A stretch of DNA of 64,000 nucleotides from Streptomyces syringium (GCF_017876625.1 NZ_JAGIOH010000001.1:7275501-7339500); one strand, 5' to 3'. Positions 9,144 to 17,725 are shown, counted from the first letter of the stretch. Program-made: numbers and translations. Notes: generated by a model not told the origin, from the sequence alone.

Positions 9144-11650
9144 TGACCGAAAGCGTGCAGCACCACTACTGGCAGGGCGCGTTCGTCGACGACGAGGAAG
9201 CGGGCCGCCGGCTGGCCGGCCTGTCCGCCACGGTCGAGGCGGCACTGGCCGAGCCGCTGGACACCGAGACCGTCCTGGCCGCCTGCGAACAGCTCGCGGC
9301 CGCCCTGCGCGACCCGGCCCACCCCACGCACGCCCGCCTGGCGGAGCACTTGGCCGAGGGCGAGGACACCACCGTCCTGACCGAACTGGCCGCCTTCCTC
9401 AGCCGGGCGGAGCTGACCACAAAGCTCCGCCGCGAGCTCGGCGGCACCAGCCCGCAGCGGCTGAACCGCCCCGACGCCAAGGAGACCGTCTACGAGGCCT
9501 GGGCCCCCGTCGGCCTCGTCGCGCACATCGCCCCCGGCAACGCCGCCACCGTCGCGCCGCTCAGCCTCGTCGAGGGACTCCTCGCCGGCAACGTCAACGT
9601 CCTCAAGACCAGCAGCGCCGACACCCTCCTCGCCCAGCACCTGCTCGCCGAACTCGCCGCCCTGGACCCCACGGGCGCCATCGCCGAGCGCGTCATCGTG
9701 CTGCGCTTCTCCTCCTCCCGGCAGGACTGGCTGCGCATGATGTGCGCTCCCGCCGACGCCGTGGCGGTGTGGGGCGGCGAGAGTGCCGTCCAGGGCGTCG
9801 CGGCCCACGTGCCGCCCGGCTGCCGCCTGGTGGAGTGGGGCCACAAGATCTCCTTCGCCTACCTCACCCGGGACGCCTGGCAGGACCCGGCCGCCCTGGC
9901 CGCCCTGGCGACGGACGTCTGCCTGCACGAACAGCAGGCGTGCTCCAGCCCGCAGGTCGTCTACCTCGACACCGAGGACCACGACGAGGTGTTCGCCTTC
10001 GCCGAGCGCTTCGCCGCCGTTCTCGGCGGCATGCCGCCCGCCGAGCGCGACACCGTGACGGGCCCCGCGGAGGAGGCCGAGCTCACCACCACCGAGCTCA
10101 TCGCCCGCCTCGAGGAGCACCTGGACCTGACCCGCGTCATCGCCGCCCCCGACGGCTCCTGGCGTGTCATGGCCGATGTCCGGCCGGCGCTGACCGCCTC
10201 CCCGCTGCACCGCAGCGTGTGGGTCAAGCCCCTGCCGCGCAAGAACCTCCTCGGCACCCTGCGCCCCATGCGCCGCTATCTGCAGACCGCCGGTATCGCC
10301 GGTGGCCGCACCGACATCGCGGAGCTGTCCCGTCTCGCCCTGGCCGCCGGGGCCACCCGCGTCACCCCGCTCGGCCGGATGCTCGGCGGCTACTCCGGCG
10401 AGCCGCACGACGGTGTCTACGCCCTCCAGCGCTACAGCCGCCGCGTGGCCGTCCAGGCCGACGAGCGCTTCGCCACCACGGCCTGCCTCGACGACCTGAC
10501 CCGGCAGGTCTCCTTCCCGCCGCCCACCGGACCGCTGCTCGACAAGGCCGCCGTCCAGAAGCTCAACGACGCCGTCGACCCGCGCGACGCCGAGCTGTAC
10601 TTCCGCAGCGGCGGCAGCACCGGCAAGCCCGCCCTGTCCCTGTTCACCTACGACGACTACGACACGCAGATGCGCGCCGCCGCCCGCGGCCTGCTCGCCG
10701 CGGGCTACGACCCGGCGCGCGACCGCACCGCCAACCTCTTCTTCTGCGGCGGCATGTACGGCGGCTTCATCAGCTTCTTCTCCATCCTGGAGCGGCTGGG
10801 CGGAACCCAGATGCCGATGGCGGCCGGCCCCGACCACCGGGTCACCGCCGAGATGCTCGTCACCCACGAGGTGGACACCCTCTTCGGCATGCCCTCCTAC
10901 CTCTGGCAGCTCCTCCACGACCAGGCGGACCTGCTGCGCTCGTACGGCGGCATCCGCAAGATCTTCTACGGCGGGGAGCACTTCACCGCCGAGCAGCGCC
11001 GCGTCCTGACCGAGGACTTCGGCATCGAGATGGTCCGCTCCATCACCTACGGATCCACCGACCTCGGCCCGCTCGGCTACCAGTGCACCGAGTCCACCGG
11101 CGGCGTCCACCACCTGCACGCCGACCTGCACACCATGGAGATCCTGCACACCGACGCCGACCGGCCGGTCGAGCCCGGCGAGACCGGCCGTCTGGTGTTC
11201 TCCACCCACGCCCGGCGGGGCCAGAACCTCGGCCGGTACGTCATCGGTGACCTCGGCCGCGCCCTGCCCGGCCCCTGCCCCTGCGGCAACACGTCGCCGC
11301 GCTTCGAGCTGCTCGGCCGGGGCGGCGACGTGATGCGCGTGGCGTCGTACTTCCTCAACTACCGGCGCTTCGTGGCCATCGCCGAGCAGGACCGCGGCTA
11401 CCGCGGCGAACTCCAGGTGCTGCTCGCCCGCACCGAGGCCCGCGAACAGCTCACCGTCCGCGTCGAGGCCACGGACACGGCGGGGCCGAAGGAGCTGCGG
11501 GCGGCCTTCCTGGCGGGCTACGAGGAACTGCGCTCGGCCGTCGACGACCGGCTGCTCGACCTCGTCGTGGAGACGGCCGACGGCGCCGACTTCGCCCGTA
11601 CGGCGGCGAGCGGCAAGCTGCGCGCCGTCGTCGACGACCGGCAGGGCTGA
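9143..11650 (+). CDS. LuxC-like acyl-CoA/acyl-protein reductase fused to PaaK-like ligase
   Basis: An 835-aa fusion. Residues about 1-460 are LuxC-like: an APGNAATVAPLS-type cofactor region, then EQQACSSPQ with the nucleophilic Cys at about residue 267. LuxC reduces an acyl thioester to aldehyde with NADPH. Residues about 465-835 are a complete PaaK-type adenylating domain with P-loop YFRSGGSTGKPALS, IFYGGEHF and ITYGSTDLGPLG, ending in SGKLRAVVD. The ATG at 9143 sits in a TGATG overlap with the upstream stop. The fusion suggests that an acid activated by the C-terminal domain meets the aldehyde-forming domain, or that the enzyme handles two acids. It is the last gene of the operon and is followed by a strong terminator. 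Domain calls are confident; pathway function is inference. Confidence 0.8.
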   Translation: MTESVQHHYWQGAFVDDEEAGRRLAGLSATVEAALAEPLDTETVLAACEQLAAALRDPAHPTHARLAEHLAEGEDTTVLTELAAFLSRAELTTKLRRELGGTSPQRLNRPDAKETVYEAWAPVGLVAHIAPGNAATVAPLSLVEGLLAGNVNVLKTSSADTLLAQHLLAELAALDPTGAIAERVIVLRFSSSRQDWLRMMCAPADAVAVWGGESAVQGVAAHVPPGCRLVEWGHKISFAYLTRDAWQDPAALAALATDVCLHEQQACSSPQVVYLDTEDHDEVFAFAERFAAVLGGMPPAERDTVTGPAEEAELTTTELIARLEEHLDLTRVIAAPDGSWRVMADVRPALTASPLHRSVWVKPLPRKNLLGTLRPMRRYLQTAGIAGGRTDIAELSRLALAAGATRVTPLGRMLGGYSGEPHDGVYALQRYSRRVAVQADERFATTACLDDLTRQVSFPPPTGPLLDKAAVQKLNDAVDPRDAELYFRSGGSTGKPALSLFTYDDYDTQMRAAARGLLAAGYDPARDRTANLFFCGGMYGGFISFFSILERLGGTQMPMAAGPDHRVTAEMLVTHEVDTLFGMPSYLWQLLHDQADLLRSYGGIRKIFYGGEHFTAEQRRVLTEDFGIEMVRSITYGSTDLGPLGYQCTESTGGVHHLHADLHTMEILHTDADRPVEPGETGRLVFSTHARRGQNLGRYVIGDLGRALPGPCPCGNTSPRFELLGRGGDVMRVASYFLNYRRFVAIAEQDRGYRGELQVLLARTEAREQLTVRVEATDTAGPKELRAAFLAGYEELRSAVDDRLLDLVVETADGADFARTAASGKLRAVVDDRQG

Positions 11651-11659
11651 GCCGGCCGG

Positions 11660-11703
11660 GAGGCGGCTTCGGCGGACCGAGGGCGGTCCGCCGAAGCCGC
11701 CTT
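11660..11703 (+). terminator. Terminator after the LuxC/LuxE-like operon
   Basis: A near-perfect 19-bp stem (11661-11679 with 11684-11702) and a 4-nt loop begin ten bases after the stop codon. There is no U-tract, as is usual in Streptomyces. Confidence 0.85.
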
Positions 11704-11711
11704 GCCCGCCG

Positions 11712-11746
11712 GTCTCGACTTTGGTCGGCCCAAGTCGAGACTTTGG
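11712..11746. promoter_or_regulatory. Inverted repeat upstream of two-component operon (likely autoregulatory operator)
   Basis: A perfect 10-bp inverted repeat, GTCTCGACTT (11712-11721) and AAGTCGAGAC (11732-11741), surrounds an inner imperfect palindrome. The octamer GACTTTGG occurs twice, 22 bp apart (11717 and 11739). It lies about 50 bp before the kinase start. NarL-type regulators of such kinase/regulator pairs commonly bind ACTTT-containing palindromes in their own promoter. Confidence 0.6.
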
Positions 11747-11786
11747 ATGTACGCCCAGGGCCGCCCGCGCTGCTTATGGTGCGGGG

Positions 11787-13478
11787 ATGAGAGCGACAGC
11801 GTGGGCCCGTGGCCTGTGGCGACGGGTGACGGAGCCGGGCCAGTGGCCCCGGCGGCGGCTGGTGGGGGAGAGCGCGCTGGCCCTGGTGCTCGGCCTGCTC
11901 GCCGCGGGCCTGGAGGACATCAGCGGGGCCGGCTGGCCTCGGACGGCCGCCGTCGCCATCGTCGTCGCCGCCCTGTCGCTGCTGCGGCGCGCGCTGCCCA
12001 CGCCCGTCCTGCTCGCCTCGGGAGCCCTGGCCGGGGTGTCGCCGGGCGGAGTGCTGCTGCTCATGCCGGTCGCCTGGTCCGCCGGGCGGCGGATCGACGG
12101 CGTGGTGCGGGCCCTGGTGGCCTTCACCGCGTCCGGTGTGCTGTGCGTCGGGCTCTCCCTCGTCGAGGATCCCCCCACCCCCTCGACCCTGGTCCTCACC
12201 ACCCTCTTCTTCCTGGTCTCGGTGGTCGTGCCGGGCCTCGCCAGCCGCTACTGGTCCCAGCGGCGCACCCTGCTGCGCGCTCTGCAGGAGCGCAACGCCC
12301 AGCTGCTGCGCGAGCGCCAGATGATCGCCGGGCAGGCCAGGATGCGCGAACGCCAGCGCATCGCCCAGGACATGCACGACAGCCTCGGTCACCAGCTCGC
12401 CCTGATCGCCGTGCACACCGGCGCCCTCGAGGTGGACCGGGAGCTGACCGGCCGGCAGCGCGAGGCGGTCGGGGTGCTGCGGGAGGCGTCCGTGGCCGCC
12501 ATGCACGAACTGCGCGAAGTGGTCGGCATCCTCAAGGACGGCGGTGCGCAGGAGGAGCCGGCAGCCCAGGCCGCCTCCCGGGTGGTGGCCGGCATCGAGG
12601 CCCTGGTCGAGTCGGCGGCCGCGGCCGGCACCCCGGTGCTGCTCGAACGCTCCGGGGAGCCGCGGCCGCTGGCGCCGGCCGCCGACCACGCCGCGTACCG
12701 CATCGCGCAGGAAGGCCTGACCAACGCGTACAAGCACGCGCCCGGCGCGCCGATCACCGTCAGCCTGCGCTACGAACCCGACTCGCTGGTGGTGGAGGTC
12801 GCCAACGGCCCCGTACCGGGGGAGTCCGCGCCGTGGCCCGGGGCGGTCAGCGGCGGGCAGGGGCTCATGGGGCTGCGGGAGCGGGCCCGGCTGGTCGGCG
12901 GGATGGTGCACGCCGGACCGGTGGACGCCGGCGGTTTCCGGCTCGCGGGGGTGCTGCCGTACGAGACGGGGGAGGCGCGAAAGACGACCTTCGGCGACGC
13001 GACGGACGACTTCCGGCAGCAGACCGGTGCCGAGGCCCCCGGCGACGGTGGACCGGTCATCGACTGGTCCGATCCGCGCGAGGAGTTCAAGAACATCATG
13101 GGGTCGACGAGGAGGAACCACGGCTGTCTGATCGGCTGCGGGGCGGGGGTGCTGATCCTGGCCGGCCTCGTGGTGGCGTTGGTGTTCGGCGCGGGCAAGC
13201 TGCTGGACGAGGTCGACAAGGCCATGATCGACCCGAGTGTCTACGCGTCGGTGCACGTCGGCGACCCCGAGGACCGGGTCCGCGAGAAGCTGCCCTCGGG
13301 CAAGTCCTTCTTCACCATCGACGCCAAGCGCCAGGCGCCGCCCGAGCCCCCGGGCGCCGGCTGCCTTACGCTGCTGTCCACCGATTCGTCGAAGGGCCTG
13401 TCCACCGACACCGTGTACCGGTTCTGCTTCAAGGACGGGAAACTGATCGAGAAGCGTGAGTTCGACGTCAAGAACTAA
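11787..13478 (+). CDS. NarL-type sensor histidine kinase with a C-terminal membrane-anchored extension
   Basis: A 563-aa protein. Residues about 25-155 hold four or five membrane helices. A HisKA_3 dimerisation helix follows, with MRERQRIAQDMHDSLGHQL (phospho-His about residue 197). The HATPase has an N-box-like AQEGLTNAYKHA and GQGLMGLRERA. Most kinases of this class stop there. This one continues through an acidic linker to a further transmembrane helix (about 446-472) and a tail of about 90 residues with two Cys (GAGCLTLL, YRFCFKDG), predicted outside the membrane. The start at 11787 was chosen because the first hydrophobic region follows directly; the frame is open to 11721. The response regulator starts 15 bp downstream. 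The tail may sense a signal or may be a captured separate gene. Confidence 0.85.
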   Translation: MRATAWARGLWRRVTEPGQWPRRRLVGESALALVLGLLAAGLEDISGAGWPRTAAVAIVVAALSLLRRALPTPVLLASGALAGVSPGGVLLLMPVAWSAGRRIDGVVRALVAFTASGVLCVGLSLVEDPPTPSTLVLTTLFFLVSVVVPGLASRYWSQRRTLLRALQERNAQLLRERQMIAGQARMRERQRIAQDMHDSLGHQLALIAVHTGALEVDRELTGRQREAVGVLREASVAAMHELREVVGILKDGGAQEEPAAQAASRVVAGIEALVESAAAAGTPVLLERSGEPRPLAPAADHAAYRIAQEGLTNAYKHAPGAPITVSLRYEPDSLVVEVANGPVPGESAPWPGAVSGGQGLMGLRERARLVGGMVHAGPVDAGGFRLAGVLPYETGEARKTTFGDATDDFRQQTGAEAPGDGGPVIDWSDPREEFKNIMGSTRRNHGCLIGCGAGVLILAGLVVALVFGAGKLLDEVDKAMIDPSVYASVHVGDPEDRVREKLPSGKSFFTIDAKRQAPPEPPGAGCLTLLSTDSSKGLSTDTVYRFCFKDGKLIEKREFDVKN

Positions 13479-13493
13479 CCAGCAGGAGACCAG

Positions 13494-14147
13494 GTGATAC
13501 GCGTCCTCGTCGCCGACGACGAGCCCCTCATCCGGGCGGGGATCAGGATGATCCTCACGTCCGCCGACGACATCGAGGTCGTCGCCGAGGCGGCGGACGG
13601 GCGCGAGGCGGTCGAGCTGGCGCTCCGGCACCGGCTGGACGTCGCGCTGCTGGACATCCAGATGCCCGTCCTGGACGGCCTCTCGGCCCTCGCCGAGCTG
13701 GGGCGCACGGCCCCCGGCGTCCGGGCGCTGATCCTGACCACTTTCGGCGAGCGGGACAACGTCCTGCGGGCGCTGCGGCACGGTGGGGCGGGGTTCCTGC
13801 TGAAGGACTCGGCCCCCGGTGAACTCATCGCGGCGGTCCGGGCGGCCGCCGCGGGCGACGCGTACCTCTCGCCCGCGGCCACCCGCCATGTGGCGGACTC
13901 CCTCGCCGCCGGCCCCGCCGCCTCCCGGTCCGAGGAGGCACGGCGGCGGGTGGCGGTGCTGAGCGAGCGGGAGCGCGAGGTGCTGGCGCTGCTCGGCGAG
14001 GGGCTGTCCAACGCCGACGCCGGCCGGCGGATCCATATGAGCGAGGCCACCGTGAAGACGTACGTCAGCCGGATCCTCGCCAAGCTCGGCTGCGAGAACC
14101 GGGTCCGGGCGGCGCTGCTGGCACGCGACGCGGGGCTGGGCGTCTGA
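13494..14147 (+). CDS. NarL/LuxR-type response regulator
   Basis: A 217-aa regulator starting at GTG 13494 behind AGGAGAC. The receiver domain (1-120) has the acidic pair DDE, the phospho-acceptor Asp in VALLDIQMPVLDG, the Thr in LILTTFGE and the Lys in FLLKDSAP. The LuxR-type HTH is at about 155-215 (LSEREREVLALLGEGLSNADAG ... SEATVKTYVSRILAKLG, given in parts). Cognate partner of the kinase 15 bp upstream. Its probable site is the palindrome at 11712-11741. Targets beyond its own operon are unknown; the amine-oxidase-like pair downstream is one possibility. Confidence 0.92.
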   Translation: MIRVLVADDEPLIRAGIRMILTSADDIEVVAEAADGREAVELALRHRLDVALLDIQMPVLDGLSALAELGRTAPGVRALILTTFGERDNVLRALRHGGAGFLLKDSAPGELIAAVRAAAAGDAYLSPAATRHVADSLAAGPAASRSEEARRRVAVLSEREREVLALLGEGLSNADAGRRIHMSEATVKTYVSRILAKLGCENRVRAALLARDAGLGV

Positions 14148-14210
14148 GCGTCGCCCCTTCGGCGGCACCAGGTCTCCTTTTCCGTCCCGGGACCTCCGCG
14201 CACCCCTCTC

Positions 14211-14230
14211 CGCGCGCCCTTCGGCGCGCG
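14211..14230 (+). terminator. Short hairpin after the two-component operon
   Basis: An 8-bp GC-only stem (14211-14218 with 14223-14230) closes on the stable tetraloop CTTC, 63 bp after the regulator stop. Confidence 0.55.
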
Positions 14231-14361
14231 CCGGAGCCCGGCCGGGGGCCCGCACCTCACCCCGCCCGTCACAGCCGGTGGCGCGGTGGAGGCGCGGGGA
14301 AACATACCGGGGTGCTCCGCGCCCGGCTGCGGGAGCGGGAGCCGGGAGGGAAGGGTGTTCC

Positions 14362-15012
14362 ATGCCAGATATCCGTCTCGAACCCCCACCGGACCGACCT
14401 CGACTGCCGGAGTTCCCCGCCACCGTGGAACCCGCGATCCGCGACATCCCGGGCCCCGGCCCGGAGCCGGGCCCGGCCGAGCCCCTCGTCTGCGAGCGCG
14501 CGGCCGCCCCCACGGGCGAGGAACTGCTGAGCCGGGTCTCACCCGTACTGACGACGGACGACCGGGTCCGCGCCGCGCTGGACGGCTGCCGTTACGCCCT
14601 CCTCGGCGCGAGCGCCCTCACCGACGACAAGCACCGGGCCACCCCCGCGATCCTCGTCCTCGCCTACGACTACACGGGCGGACGGACCCTGGAGATCACC
14701 CTCGACGACGGCGCGCCGCCCACGGTCACCGGCCTGGTGGAGAGCTCCGCCCAACCCGGCCTGTCCGACGCCGAGATCGCGCGTGCGGTGACGCTCGCCC
14801 GGACCCACCCCGAGGTCGTCCGGCGGGCCACTGCCGACTGCGTCCCCATGGTGCTGCTCACCAGCGACGTCGCCGAGGGCGACGAGCACCACGGCCACCG
14901 CCGGGCCTACGTCGGGTTCGGGCTGCCGGACGAGCGGCTGCCCCGGGTCCGGGTCATCGTGGACCTCGGCGAGGAGCGGGTGCTCGGCGCGGGAGGTGAC
15001 GGCGATGAGTGA
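14362..15012 (+). CDS. Copper-amine-oxidase N2/N3-like subunit
   Basis: A 216-aa cytoplasmic protein starting at ATG 14362 behind GGGAGGGAAGG. After a Pro-rich first 50 residues, the section from about 52 on (VLTTDDRVRAALDG ... AILVLAYDYTGGRTLEITLDD ... LSDAEIARAVTLARTHPEVV) resembles the small N-terminal alpha/beta domains that precede the catalytic domain in copper amine oxidases. Its stop overlaps the start of the next gene, which resembles the catalytic domain, so the two genes look like a split version of one enzyme. Such a pair is commonly labelled tyramine oxidase in Streptomyces annotations, but activity is unproven. No signal peptide. Confidence 0.55.
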   Translation: MPDIRLEPPPDRPRLPEFPATVEPAIRDIPGPGPEPGPAEPLVCERAAAPTGEELLSRVSPVLTTDDRVRAALDGCRYALLGASALTDDKHRATPAILVLAYDYTGGRTLEITLDDGAPPTVTGLVESSAQPGLSDAEIARAVTLARTHPEVVRRATADCVPMVLLTSDVAEGDEHHGHRRAYVGFGLPDERLPRVRVIVDLGEERVLGAGGDGDE

Positions 15013-15880
15013 GACGGGGCACGTCGTGTGGCCCGGGGCCGCGAATCCGCTGTGGGTCTTCGACTGGCGGCTGGCGGACGCGCCCGACGAAGAGGGCATC
15101 GTGATCCTGGCCGCCTCCTACCGGGGGCACCGCGTGTTCTCGAAGGCGAGCCTGCCCTCGCTGCGGGTGCAGTACCACGGGCCCTGCGGCCCGTTCAAGG
15201 ACCCCCTCAACTACAACAACGCCCACCCCACGACCCGTTGCCCCCGGAGCCGGGTCTGCGCCTACTCCTACACCGGCGCCGGGCGGCGCGCCCTGAGCGT
15301 GGAGTCCTACCACACCATCGGCGCCTACCGGCTGACGCACCGCTGGACCTTCTGGGAGCACGGTGTGGTGATGCCCCGGCTCTTCAGCGCGGGACTCCAG
15401 TGCCACTACGACCACCGGCATCACACCTACTGGCGGTTCGACTTCGACATCGACAACAGCCGGCGCGATCTGCTGCTGGAATACAACAACTACACCGCCG
15501 ACGAGGGCTGGGGAGTCGGCTGGCACCCGTTCCGCACCGAGGCCAAAAGGGTGAAGAACCCGCCCTCCCGGCGCAGTTGGGCCGTCCTCGACCGGGACAG
15601 CGGGCGCGGCTACCATCTGCTGCCCGGCGCGAACGACGGCGTCGCCAACGCCTTCTCCTCCTCCGACCTGTGGCTGCTGCGCTACCGCGCGAGCGAGGAC
15701 CGCTACGGCAGGCAGGGCGGGGCGCACGCCGACGGCCTCGACGCGTATGTGAACGGCGAGAGCACCGACGGGCAGGACGTGGTGGTCTGGTACTGCGGGC
15801 ACCTCTTCCACCGCGTCCACGAGGGCGGTGACGACTGGCACAGCGTCGGCCCGGACCTCGTGCCCTTCGGCCCCTGGTGA
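15005..15880 (+). CDS. Copper-amine-oxidase catalytic-domain-like protein (tyramine oxidase subunit B-like)
   Basis: A 291-aa protein overlapping the upstream gene by eight bases. It aligns by eye with the C-terminal beta-sandwich of copper amine oxidases. A HRH pair followed by RFDFDID (about residues 136-147) matches the HxH copper ligands and the RxDxDxD strand. The C-terminal DVVVWYCGHLFHRVHEG matches the DxVxWY...H strand that supplies the third ligand. At the site of the TPQ cofactor, where true oxidases read TxxNY(D/E)Y, this protein reads TIGAYRL (about 103-109). The Tyr is kept, but the flanking Asn and acidic residue are lost. The catalytic-base Asp region is also not recognisable. 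It may therefore bind copper without forming TPQ. Confidence 0.6.
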   Translation: MSETGHVVWPGAANPLWVFDWRLADAPDEEGIVILAASYRGHRVFSKASLPSLRVQYHGPCGPFKDPLNYNNAHPTTRCPRSRVCAYSYTGAGRRALSVESYHTIGAYRLTHRWTFWEHGVVMPRLFSAGLQCHYDHRHHTYWRFDFDIDNSRRDLLLEYNNYTADEGWGVGWHPFRTEAKRVKNPPSRRSWAVLDRDSGRGYHLLPGANDGVANAFSSSDLWLLRYRASEDRYGRQGGAHADGLDAYVNGESTDGQDVVVWYCGHLFHRVHEGGDDWHSVGPDLVPFGPW

Positions 15881-15921
15881 CGGCTCGGCGGGCACTGCCG
15901 ACGAGCCCCCGCGACGCCCAC

Positions 15922-15968
15922 GGGCCGGGTGCCCGGGAGGAGTCGAACTCCTCCCGGGCACCCGGCCC
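15922..15968. terminator. Bidirectional terminator between convergent genes
   Basis: A perfect 22-bp stem (15922-15943 with 15947-15968) and 3-nt loop between the amine-oxidase-like gene and the convergent lipoprotein gene. Confidence 0.9.
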
Positions 15969-15977
15969 TCCGGGGGC

Positions 15978-17441
15978 TCAGTGCCCCTTGGCCCGCGGTG
16001 CCGTGGACACCGATCCCTGGCCGCCTCCGAGCTTCCACTCCCGGTGCAGCGAACCGAGGGGAATGCGCTTCTCGAAGATCGGCGTGCCGAATATCCGCAG
16101 CTGCGCCTGGAGCGCGCCCGACAGGTCGAACCCGCCGAACGCCGCCCACCGTCCGGTGGCGGAGGCGGTGCCGTCGCTCGCACCGGTGGCGCTGCCCTCG
16201 GCCTCGGCCCGCAGGTACGGGGCGAGTTCGGCGTTGACACCCGCCATGCCGTACAGCCCGACGGCCGCCTCGGCGCCGAGCGTGGCCTTCACCTGGCCCG
16301 CCGCGGTCGCCGTCGCGACCACCGGGGTGGCCTTCAGGCCGGACTTCGAAACGGGGCTCCAGCCCTTGCCCCGGGTGTAGTTGCCGCCGACCCGGAAGTC
16401 GCCCTTGACGCTCTGCTTGACGTCGACACCGATCCGGCCGTCACCGTCCACCTGGAGGTAGCAGGTGAGGTCGACGTTCACGACGACCGGTACCGGACCC
16501 ACCTGGATGACGGGCGCGGCGTGCAGCTTCGCGAACGGCAGCCGCAGCGGCTTGCCGTCCTTGGTGGACCCGGCCGCCTGTCCCTTCAGCTCCCACTGCG
16601 AGGACCAGTCGCCGGAGAGCCCCAGGGACGCGGTCCCGGGCGATCCCGCGGAGCCGAACCCGCCGCCGTTGTAGGAGAAGTCGACCTCGGGGGCCAGCTG
16701 GACGAAGCCCGCCACCGATGCCTCGGCGGACACCGGAGCGCCCTTGGCCGTGGGGACCGAGGCTCCGACATCGATCCGCAGGCTGCCCAGCGGCACCTTC
16801 CCGCCCTGGGGCCCGAACCGGACGTCACCGGTCTTCGCCCAGGAGACGTTCGTGCCCTTCAGCAGCGGCTCGACCTTCATGGCGGCCGGGTCGACGGGCA
16901 CCTTGCCGTCGGCCTTGGCGTCGCCCAGCAGGGCACCGAGGGTCGCCGGGGCCGTGTTGACCTCGGTGCCCCGCTCGGTCTTCCCCAGCACCTTGGTGAC
17001 CTTGGCGAGCACACCGTTGGGCGCGCCGGGGGCGGGCGCGCTCGCGATGACGTCACCGACGGCCACGGCCGACTTCGGGGGTGCCGCCTCGGCCGGCGAC
17101 GTGTGACCCGGCGTGGGCTTCTTCGGCACGTCCGGCGCGCCGGAGATGACGGCCCGTCCGCTCTTGCGGTCGAACGAGGCGATCTTCAGCGAGGACTTCT
17201 GTGCCTGACGGCCGCCGCCGGAGGGACGGGCCACGGCGCTCGGGGCACCGGCAGCACGGTCCGGCGCCGCCTGGACGGCGAGCTGCGGGGCGGGGGCCGC
17301 CACCGGGGAAGCGCCGCCCTTCGGCTCCGCGTCGCCGCCGGCCGCGCCGGGGGAGGGGGAGGCGGCCGAACACCCGGCGACGAGCAGGGAGGCGGCGGCG
17401 AGAGCGGGCAGTAAAGCGGTACTTCTGTGGGTCTTGCGCAA
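15978..17441 (-). CDS. Large secreted lipoprotein of unknown function
   Basis: A 487-aa protein. It starts LRKTHRSTALLPALAAASLLVAGC, given as a basic N-terminus, hydrophobic core and lipobox LVAGC, so it should be diacylated and held on the outer face of the membrane. I chose TTG 17441 because GAGGA precedes it and it gives a normal signal length; an ATG at 17492 would add 17 residues in front. The mature part begins with a Pro/Ala/Gly-rich linker and continues as Gly- and Val-rich, probably beta-strand sequence with no Cys pairs beyond the lipobox apart from isolated residues. I do not recognise a family. It ends at the shared terminator with the convergent amine-oxidase pair. Confidence 0.7.
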   Translation of the reverse strand: MRKTHRSTALLPALAAASLLVAGCSAASPSPGAAGGDAEPKGGASPVAAPAPQLAVQAAPDRAAGAPSAVARPSGGGRQAQKSSLKIASFDRKSGRAVISGAPDVPKKPTPGHTSPAEAAPPKSAVAVGDVIASAPAPGAPNGVLAKVTKVLGKTERGTEVNTAPATLGALLGDAKADGKVPVDPAAMKVEPLLKGTNVSWAKTGDVRFGPQGGKVPLGSLRIDVGASVPTAKGAPVSAEASVAGFVQLAPEVDFSYNGGGFGSAGSPGTASLGLSGDWSSQWELKGQAAGSTKDGKPLRLPFAKLHAAPVIQVGPVPVVVNVDLTCYLQVDGDGRIGVDVKQSVKGDFRVGGNYTRGKGWSPVSKSGLKATPVVATATAAGQVKATLGAEAAVGLYGMAGVNAELAPYLRAEAEGSATGASDGTASATGRWAAFGGFDLSGALQAQLRIFGTPIFEKRIPLGSLHREWKLGGGQGSVSTAPRAKGH

Positions 17442-17540
17442 AATGGGATCCTCGGAAGCGTGAGGTGGGGGCAGGCCGCAGGGAATCGACACCTGCGGAT
17501 TGCGTCACACGGCTGCGGGCGCGTTGTGTACCCGCCGGTA

Positions 17541-17557
17541 ATGATCCGCATGATCAT
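17541..17557. promoter_or_regulatory. Candidate operator upstream of the lipoprotein gene
   Basis: Inverted repeat ATGATC-5-GATCAT about 100 bp before the lipoprotein start. AT-rich relative to the surroundings; the regulator is unknown. Confidence 0.3.
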
Positions 17558-17725
17558 GCCATGCGCACGCTGACGACGGCCCCGCTTGCCCCGCCACCGG
17601 GGCGATGATCTGGATCACATCCCGCGGACGACGCGTCAACTCCCCGCGCCCCCGGGCCCGGCGGGGCACCGCGGCGTCTCCCGACGGCCCGTCACACGGC
17701 GTGGGCGACGTCCCCGGCCCGTCTC

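Noticed and set aside
15922..15968. Segment resembling a tRNA T-arm (GAGTCGAACTC inside a long stem)
   Set aside because: The surrounding bases form a perfect 22-bp terminator stem between convergent genes; no D-arm, anticodon arm or acceptor stem is present.
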